Assembly: GCA_001789355.1 (NCBI GenBank)
Contig: MFZI01000018.1
Span: forward strand, 1-10,165
Length of the DNA: 10,165 nucleotides
Reading direction: 5' to 3'
Source of the DNA: Candidatus Roizmanbacteria bacterium RIFCSPHIGHO2_01_FULL_39_8
GTDB lineage: Bacteria; Patescibacteriota; Microgenomatia; UBA1406; GWC2-37-13
Numbering within the stretch: position 1 is the first letter of the stretch; each line of letters starts with the position of its first letter. Below are positions 6,381-10,165 of this stretch, piece by piece. The notes below the pieces were generated by a model, which made no database searches, had not been told where the DNA came from, and saw nothing but the letters and a program-made list of their open reading frames with translations. A program made the position numbers and the translations under genes.

Positions 6381-6971
6381 ATGACAAAAAATGATGGAGC
6401 AGTTTTAGACTATCGAAACGTTCTTCTTTCTAAAATCAAAGAAAATGCAATTTCTTTTTCTATCGGACTTACCCTGGTGACAGTTCTACTTCTCGGTGGA
6501 GTTCTTTATTCATGGTCTTACATCTCATCTCAATTTAAAGTGGAGAAGAAAACTCAGCCCTCCGTAGCATCAGCAACTAATAAAGTGAGAACCTATACGA
6601 TCCAGGAAGGAGACCAACTCTGGCTCGTCGCCCAGAAGCTCTATGGCTCAGGGTTCAATATGGAAGACATCATGAGAGCAAATAGTATCAGTAATCCCGA
6701 TCTTATCGAGGTAGGACAAAAGCTCGTGATCCCTGATGTCAAGCCAAAATTCCCAACGACGGGTGAAATCGCCTCTGGCATTGCAACCAGCAACAAGGTA
6801 ACGAGCAACAAGCAACCAGCAACATATGTTGTAAAAGAGGGTGACAACCTCGCTTCGATAGCGCTTCAGGTCTATGGAGATAGCTATGCATGGACCAAGA
6901 TCGCCGAAGCAAACAAATTGGTAAATCCGAATGTGCTCCAAGCTGGAATGGTATTGGTAATTCCCAAATAA
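6381..6971 (+). CDS. Membrane-anchored protein with two LysM domains
   Basis: A 196-residue protein: a short charged N-terminal segment, one membrane segment (about 24-46), then two LysM modules (about 70-119 and 147-195) that would face the cell wall side. LysM binds N-acetylglucosamine-containing polymers such as peptidoglycan. Module 1 has YTIQEGDQLWLVAQKLYG...NPDLIEVGQKLVIP and module 2 YVVKEGDNLASIALQVYG...NPNVLQAGMVLVIP, so both keep the family pattern. There is no catalytic domain, so a structural, tethering or scaffolding role is inferred. The linker 133-148 (Thr/Ser/Asn/Lys/Gln-rich) is encoded by a heptamer array. ATG 6381 is preferred over the in-frame TTG 6363, which would overlap the -10 element. 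The next gene starts 58 nt downstream and may be in the same transcript. Confidence 0.88.
   Translation: MTKNDGAVLDYRNVLLSKIKENAISFSIGLTLVTVLLLGGVLYSWSYISSQFKVEKKTQPSVASATNKVRTYTIQEGDQLWLVAQKLYGSGFNMEDIMRANSISNPDLIEVGQKLVIPDVKPKFPTTGEIASGIATSNKVTSNKQPATYVVKEGDNLASIALQVYGDSYAWTKIAEANKLVNPNVLQAGMVLVIPK
6783..6825. repeat. Heptamer array, GCAACCA type, inside the LysM gene
   Basis: Units gcaacca, gcaacaa, ggtaacga (8 nt), gcaacaa, gcaacca, gcaacat encode the linker between the two LysM modules. Single orientation, frame kept. Confidence 0.75.
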
Positions 6972-7029
6972 TCCTATCGAACGACGACTTATTTATCCAA
7001 CTTCAAGAGAAATCAGGACCAGGAAAATT

Positions 7030-7860
7030 TTGGGTCCTTTGCTTCGTATTCCCTTAAGGGCAAGTGTCGAAGTTGATCAAGATAACATTGAAAAAACTAG
7101 GCAACTCGCAGCTGACGGATATGGTTTTTTAATTCTTGGAACACACTTTTCTTGGAGGGAAGGTTTTGATTTTATCGTCCAGACTCAGAGATACTTACCC
7201 ATAAGTGACAAGCCCATCGTGATGCCGATATCTTTACATCAGTATGAGCGTCAGAAGGGACTCCTGGACCATTTTAGCGCAATTGCAGGAATCACTATTT
7301 CCCCGGTGGGAAATGAAGATGCAGTCAAATACGGCTACGAGTTGGGAGCAGGACTCCCGGAGTATGCAAGAAATACGAGAGAGGCACTCTTAGCTGGAGG
7401 TGCAGCTGGAATCGCTATCCAAACAGGAAGAAGGAACGAACTCGAACTTGGTCAGGTAAAAAAACAGCCCTTGAGATTCATGTTGAGTGCCACACGTACT
7501 AAGCCGAGCTCGAGCGTCGCCCTCCTCTTCCTTCCCATGACACCATTTGAAGAAAACGTGGATTATAAAGCGATATATGAGAAAAAAAATCTGTTCAAAA
7601 AGTATGATGTTCGATTCGGGCCGATCTTTACGATTGCTGAGATGTATCAGCTTCTCAAAGGCATAAATACTTCCCTCAGATCCCACCCCATTGCCTTAGA
7701 AAACGCAGATCGCCCAACTATAACTGAGATAACGATAGACGAATTAGCACTCGTTATCCTATCCATCGCAGTTGACCCTAAATATAATCATGTTCCGAAA
7801 GAATTGGGTCAAGAATTCTTGATTGAATATTTTTTTAACCCCGAAAATCGGTATCAATAG
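7030..7860 (+). CDS. LPLAT/PlsC-like acyltransferase homologue with degenerate motifs
   Basis: A 276-residue protein if begun at TTG 7030, which has AGGA at 7021-7024 five nt upstream; the true start is uncertain because the frame is open further upstream without ATG or GTG. The block order recalls glycerolipid acyltransferases of the PlsC/LPLAT fold. Gly-Thr-His39-X4-Glu44 stands where HX4D is expected, KPIVMPISLHQYERQKGLL and ITISPVG resemble block II, a helix with LLAGGAAGIAIQTGRR (121-135) stands where FPEGTR is expected, SSSVALLFLPMTPF resembles the PIVPV strand, and VRFGPIF the late GxP segment. If active it would transfer an acyl group to a lipid acceptor at the membrane; the altered motifs make another substrate or loss of activity possible. 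The family call is an inference from motif order only. Confidence 0.6.
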   Translation: MGPLLRIPLRASVEVDQDNIEKTRQLAADGYGFLILGTHFSWREGFDFIVQTQRYLPISDKPIVMPISLHQYERQKGLLDHFSAIAGITISPVGNEDAVKYGYELGAGLPEYARNTREALLAGGAAGIAIQTGRRNELELGQVKKQPLRFMLSATRTKPSSSVALLFLPMTPFEENVDYKAIYEKKNLFKKYDVRFGPIFTIAEMYQLLKGINTSLRSHPIALENADRPTITEITIDELALVILSIAVDPKYNHVPKELGQEFLIEYFFNPENRYQ

Positions 7861-7896
7861 ATAAATTCAAGTGACCTTTATCACTGCAATTACAAA

Positions 7897-7924
7897 ATCA
7901 TTCCTGTATTTTGTTGGGAATGAT
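7897..7924 (+). promoter_or_regulatory. Hairpin enclosing the start codon of the 56-residue ORF
   Basis: The arms 7897-7904 (ATCATTCC) and 7917-7924 (GGAATGAT) are exact reverse complements with a 12-nt loop, and 7905/7916 could add a G-U pair. The right arm contains ATG 7920-7922 and the GGGA just before it, so folding would hide the translation start. Confidence 0.4.
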
Positions 7925-8090
7925 AACTCAAAGCTTGGAATCTTCTGCGCGATTGGATTGTGGAGGTCTACCTCCTAATCTTCAAGCGCTCGGAATATAT
8001 GGACTTATGATGGCAAAAGGAGATACTCAGGATATAAGACCAAAACCTACCGAACGCCTTCCTCGTCCTCCACCAAGTCCAAGAAAATAA
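7920..8090 (+). CDS. Small hypothetical protein with Pro/Arg-rich tail
   Basis: A 56-codon frame from ATG 7920 to TAA 8088-8090, immediately followed by a second in-frame TAA. The N-terminal half is mixed with a Gly/Pro turn (CGGLPP) and a hydrophobic LQALGIYGLMMA stretch; the last 18 residues are basic and proline-rich (RPKPTERLPRPPPSPRK). No signal peptide or known domain is recognised. A GGGA lies only 1 nt before the ATG, too close to be a good Shine-Dalgarno sequence, and a hairpin covers the start. The paired stops and protein-like composition favour a real gene, but an untranslated region remains possible. Confidence 0.45.
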   Translation: MITQSLESSARLDCGGLPPNLQALGIYGLMMAKGDTQDIRPKPTERLPRPPPSPRK

Positions 8091-8133
8091 TAAGTGGTAA
8101 AATATTACTGTACTAATTGGAAAAAATATTATA

Positions 8134-8204
8134 GCGGGATTAGTACAGTGGTAGTATGCCACCTTCCCAAGGTGGAGATGCGAGTTCGATTCTCGTATCC
8201 CGCT
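8134..8204 (+). tRNA. tRNA-Gly (anticodon CCC), no encoded CCA
   Basis: Acceptor GCGGGAT pairs with ATCCCGC, with U73 discriminator as usual for Gly. The D stem is GTAC/GTAT. The anticodon stem CCACC/GGTGG holds loop TTCCCAA, giving CCC at 34-36. The T arm is TGCGA-GTTCGAT-TCTCGT-like with the conserved TTCGA. The next bases are CAA, so CCA must be added after transcription, unlike the tRNA-Asp in this window. Confidence 0.95.
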
Positions 8205-8215
8205 CAAAGGTGATA

Positions 8216-8221
8216 GAGGAG
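8216..8221 (+). promoter_or_regulatory. Shine-Dalgarno sequence of the leader ORF
   Basis: GAGGAG lies 6 nt before ATG 8228 and only 12 nt after the tRNA-Gly 3' end. It is the best ribosome binding site on the plus strand, yet it serves a 10-codon ORF, not the larger ORF that follows. Confidence 0.6.
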
Positions 8222-8227
8222 TCCCAC

Positions 8228-8260
8228 ATGGTGCCAACTGAAAATAAATTTATATCATAA
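8228..8260 (+). CDS. Ten-residue leader ORF coupled to the 103-residue ORF
   Basis: ATG 8228 to TAA 8258-8260 encodes MVPTENKFIS. It has a strong, well-spaced Shine-Dalgarno sequence, and its stop is followed after 2 nt by the ATG of the next ORF (8263), which lacks its own. This layout suits translational coupling by terminating ribosomes. No run of one amino acid suggests classical attenuation. It could also be a chance ORF. Confidence 0.4.
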   Translation: MVPTENKFIS

Positions 8261-8262
8261 AT

Positions 8263-8574
8263 ATGGTCAAAGCGGAAACCCACCAAACCCCAAATTACCG
8301 CGGGATAGAGCAAATTAATCGACTTGAGGTACCTCGTTATACCCACCAAACCTATTCTTCTACTGAAGGTCTGCATCAAGAACCTTGCCCATATAACGGA
8401 CGACTTATGAGTCACTTTGGACCCAATGAAGGACCTATGTTGTTCACACCAGACGATTTAGATTTTGACGTGATTTGTAGCCTTCCTGCAACTAAGGAGA
8501 AATCATACAGAGGAGTAGTTAAGATGAAAGTGGAGCGAACAGGTAATAACTATAATAGAATTCTTCCTCCTTAA
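8263..8574 (+). CDS. Hypothetical protein, 103 residues
   Basis: Not recognised. The protein is hydrophilic, His/Tyr/Pro-rich, without signal peptide or membrane segment. N-terminal half: repeated Y/H/Q/T and Glu residues (RYTHQTYSSTEGLHQE), then CPYNGRLMSHFGPNEGPM, an acidic PDDLDFDV patch, and a basic C-terminal strand-like segment (GVVKMKVERTGNN). Two cysteines. ATG 8263 is used because the frame has no good Shine-Dalgarno sequence elsewhere and lies 2 nt after the leader ORF stop. A function for the tRNA-Gly neighbourhood is not implied. Confidence 0.55.
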   Translation: MVKAETHQTPNYRGIEQINRLEVPRYTHQTYSSTEGLHQEPCPYNGRLMSHFGPNEGPMLFTPDDLDFDVICSLPATKEKSYRGVVKMKVERTGNNYNRILPP

Positions 8575-8596
8575 TCGCCGTCTATAAATAATTTGC

Positions 8597-8625
8597 GTCT
8601 CCCGTTAAAATAGTTTTGCGGAGAC
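8597..8625. terminator. Possible hairpin between convergent genes
   Basis: GTCTCC (8597-8602) and GGAGAC (8620-8625) can pair as a 6-bp stem with a 17-nt A/T-rich loop. It lies between the stops of two converging genes, the right place for a two-way terminator, but the stem is short and no clear U tract follows on either strand. Confidence 0.3.
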
Positions 8626-8635
8626 TGGAGCAGTA

Positions 8636-8857
8636 TCATTCACATGCCATGGCGGTGCAGGAGACCTGACCGTTTTGGCACGAGCAGGAGTTGCATTTAT
8701 CGCTAAATCCCTCACCGTTTCGATAGCTCTGACCTTTGTAGTCGCAGGAAGAAGGAAGTTTCGGCGAAGAAGTGAAGATATTCACTTTTCCGAGATAAAA
8801 ACCAATTGCTATCCCAAACAGAATGGAAAGAATAATTGGGAGAAAATTAGACTTCAT
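8636..8857 (-). CDS. Small membrane-anchored Cys-rich protein, pacifastin/VWC-like motif
   Basis: A 73-residue protein from ATG 8857 (an in-frame ATG at 8875 would add six residues; MKSNFLPIILS looks like a natural signal start; neither has a Shine-Dalgarno sequence). The hydrophobic segment about 5-22 (LPIILSILFGIAIGFYLG) is a signal anchor, followed by a Ser/Pro linker and one compact six-cysteine domain: C38-x16-CNxCxC-x2-G-x3-CTx3-C72. The last part matches the pacifastin light-chain motif known from arthropod serine-protease inhibitors and also resembles VWC domains; the first spacing (16) is longer than the usual 9-12. Three disulfides are likely, so the domain should be extracytoplasmic. 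It lies 54 nt after the glycoside hydrolase on the same strand and may be co-transcribed. Inhibitor function is not established. Confidence 0.7.
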   Translation of the reverse strand: MKSNFLPIILSILFGIAIGFYLGKVNIFTSSPKLPSSCDYKGQSYRNGEGFSDKCNSCSCQNGQVSCTAMACE

Positions 8858-8911
8858 AAACAAATGATATAACATTTGAGAACAAAATAAGCATCATCTG
8901 TTTCTAAGAAG

Positions 8912-10165
8912 TCAATTTTTTACGGTAACTATAAGAGGTGCAGATGAAATATTGATAGTGATTTTGCCATCACGACGGGCATCCAAATCTCCGGTCTTAC
9001 CGTCTGTAATATCCTGACTTTTACCAAATGGATCTTCAGTATGAATACTTGTAGCAACAAATCTTTTTTGAATAGTAGGTGGAGCAGGCACCGGCTCACG
9101 AACATTACCCCAATTGGAGCCTTTTAGGCTACAAAAATCTGGCCTTGTGGGTATACTCCAGAGGATTTCTTTGGAATTATTTATAATGGAAGAAGGCTGA
9201 TTTGCCAGATTTCCAGTTTTTATTTTGTTGGATGTGGACGATGCTGATACAGGCACAAAAAGATAGCCCTCGAGATTATCATAGTTACTAAAATCGATGG
9301 AATGGAATCCATACCCGTTCAGATTATTAAATAATCTTTGATACGCTCCAAATGCTGGACGCTTTCGAGGAAGATCGGGTTTTTTTTTAACCTCCAATAA
9401 ACCAAACTGTGGATCTCCAAACCCGAGGTCATACCAGCGGACTTCTTCGGCGCCTGTCGAGAAACTTTGCGCAAATATCTTCCAGAGATTTATAGCCATC
9501 ACTTCCTCTTGATGAGAACCAGCGCTAAAAGGATATGGATCGCTAATCTCGCTTAGCACAAAGGGCCGCTCGAGCAGTTTCCCCTCTTTACTGAACTTGG
9601 CAAAAATATTTTTCATCCAACTGATCTCTCCCCTTACCCCTCCTACTGAATACTCATCGTGCTCTTGGAATGGAGTATTACAGTGATAGACTTCATAGTA
9701 GTGTGCGTTCATGACATCAAAGTAAGGAAAACTTTGGGCAAATTTAGCATCTGAGGAAGAATAAGTCCTTTGTAGATGTGCTAACACTTTATAGAGAAAT
9801 GTTTTTTCGTCTCCGTTATAATGTTGGTCAAGAATTTCAAAATTGCCGTAGGTACCGAAATTGACTTTCAAATTGGGATTTACTTCCTTGACCGCATAGT
9901 AGAAGTCTTTTTGTAGATCAGCGTAGTCCTGCCAATCCGGTTTACCGTTTTTGTTCAGATCGCCGTCTCTTCTGCCTTCAAAAGGTTTACCATCATCTTC
10001 GGGATGTTTCGTATTCCAGGGTGCCTGTCCACAATTTCTTTCATAATAATCCATTTCATTGTACATAAGGAACGACTGGACAGTGAGAGGTCTTCCGTTA
10101 CTGCCTTTTGCATCATCTATACCATCGCCGTCGTAACGCTCCGCTGCTTTTTTGACAAAATCCAC
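8912..10165 (-). CDS. Clan GH-A-like glycoside hydrolase with calcium-loop motifs; N-terminus beyond right edge
   Basis: 417 residues of an open frame that enters from the right edge and ends at TGA 8912-8914. The GTG at the edge is an internal Val codon by context, not a proven start. The sequence recalls (beta/alpha)8 GH-A enzymes: a strand with MYNE37 (N-E pair expected for the acid/base), YFDVMNAHYYEVY around 148-160, VLSE206 (candidate nucleophile), and EVRWYDLGFGDPQFGLL (about 241-257) near the barrel end. Two Asp-rich loops look like calcium sites: D12-G-D14-G-I-D17-D18 and D67-G-D69-L-N71-K-N73-G-K-P-D77. A beta-rich tail follows, with a Ser/Asn/Thr-rich 307-333 region and a strand IDITDGKTGDLDARRDG-type segment near 384-400. 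Secretion is likely but the signal lies off-window. The GH family cannot be assigned from this part, and the call rests on motif pattern only. Confidence 0.6.
   Translation of the reverse strand: MDFVKKAAERYDGDGIDDAKGSNGRPLTVQSFLMYNEMDYYERNCGQAPWNTKHPEDDGKPFEGRRDGDLNKNGKPDWQDYADLQKDFYYAVKEVNPNLKVNFGTYGNFEILDQHYNGDEKTFLYKVLAHLQRTYSSSDAKFAQSFPYFDVMNAHYYEVYHCNTPFQEHDEYSVGGVRGEISWMKNIFAKFSKEGKLLERPFVLSEISDPYPFSAGSHQEEVMAINLWKIFAQSFSTGAEEVRWYDLGFGDPQFGLLEVKKKPDLPRKRPAFGAYQRLFNNLNGYGFHSIDFSNYDNLEGYLFVPVSASSTSNKIKTGNLANQPSSIINNSKEILWSIPTRPDFCSLKGSNWGNVREPVPAPPTIQKRFVATSIHTEDPFGKSQDITDGKTGDLDARRDGKITINISSAPLIVTVKN

Noticed and set aside
1..6825. CRISPR array as an explanation for the tandem repeats
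   Set aside because: Units are 7 or 9 nt, degenerate and without spacers of constant length; no cas genes are present.
8104..8132. Promoter for tRNA-Gly using TATTAT (8127-8132)
   Set aside because: The implied transcription start would fall inside the tRNA, and the -35 match is poor.
7968..8415. Two minus-strand ORFs across tRNA-Gly (peptides with GIRESNSHLHLGK and TRIELASPPWEG)
   Set aside because: They are antisense readings of the tRNA and its neighbours; no domain and no start signal.
1..10165. UGA recoding (as in Absconditabacteria/Gracilibacteria)
   Set aside because: No in-frame TGA occurs inside conserved domains, and two genes end plausibly at TGA.

Overview
The window looks like a bacterial chromosome fragment with moderate-to-low GC and tightly packed genes, most likely from a Candidate Phyla Radiation (Patescibacteria) lineage, possibly Microgenomates-like. 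This assignment is an inference from protein style and from the density of short degenerate repeats inside and between genes; no rRNA is present to confirm it. The standard code appears to be used: TAA, TAG and TGA all end genes, and no in-frame TGA interrupts a conserved domain, which argues against the UGA-recoding CPR groups.

Left half, all on the minus strand, read right to left: tRNA-Asp(GUC) with an encoded CCA (6203-6279); a bacterial family X DNA polymerase with a PHP domain (polX, 4248-6053); lemA (3588-4142); an HtpX-like M48 membrane protease (2598-3491); and a long gene open from 2533 past the left edge that joins a complete asparagine synthetase (AsnB) to a domain resembling coenzyme F420-0:L-glutamate ligase (CofE). 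The lemA-htpX pairing is a familiar membrane-associated module.

Right half: on the plus strand come a membrane-anchored double-LysM protein (6381-6971), a degenerate LPLAT/PlsC-like acyltransferase (7030-7860), a 56-residue Pro/Arg-tailed small protein (7920-8090), tRNA-Gly(CCC) (8134-8204), a 10-codon leader ORF with the better Shine-Dalgarno sequence (8228-8260) and an unrecognised 103-residue protein (8263-8574). Converging on these from the right edge, on the minus strand, are a clan GH-A-like glycoside hydrolase missing its N-terminus (8912-10165) and a short membrane-anchored protein with a pacifastin/VWC-like six-cysteine motif (8636-8857).

The most striking content is not a gene. At least a dozen short degenerate tandem arrays are scattered through the window, most with a strict 7-nt period and one family with a 9-nt period, and each array has its own consensus. 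Inside genes they run in one orientation and add hydrophilic peptide loops without breaking the frame (three clear sites plus the fusion junction in asnB-cofE, two in polX, one in the LysM protein). Between genes they occur as inverted pairs able to fold back. The stop codons of polX, lemA and htpX, and the CCA end of tRNA-Asp, each lie at the edge of such a foldback array. One array sits exactly at the AsnB/CofE junction, suggesting the fusion arose by read-through of an intergenic array.
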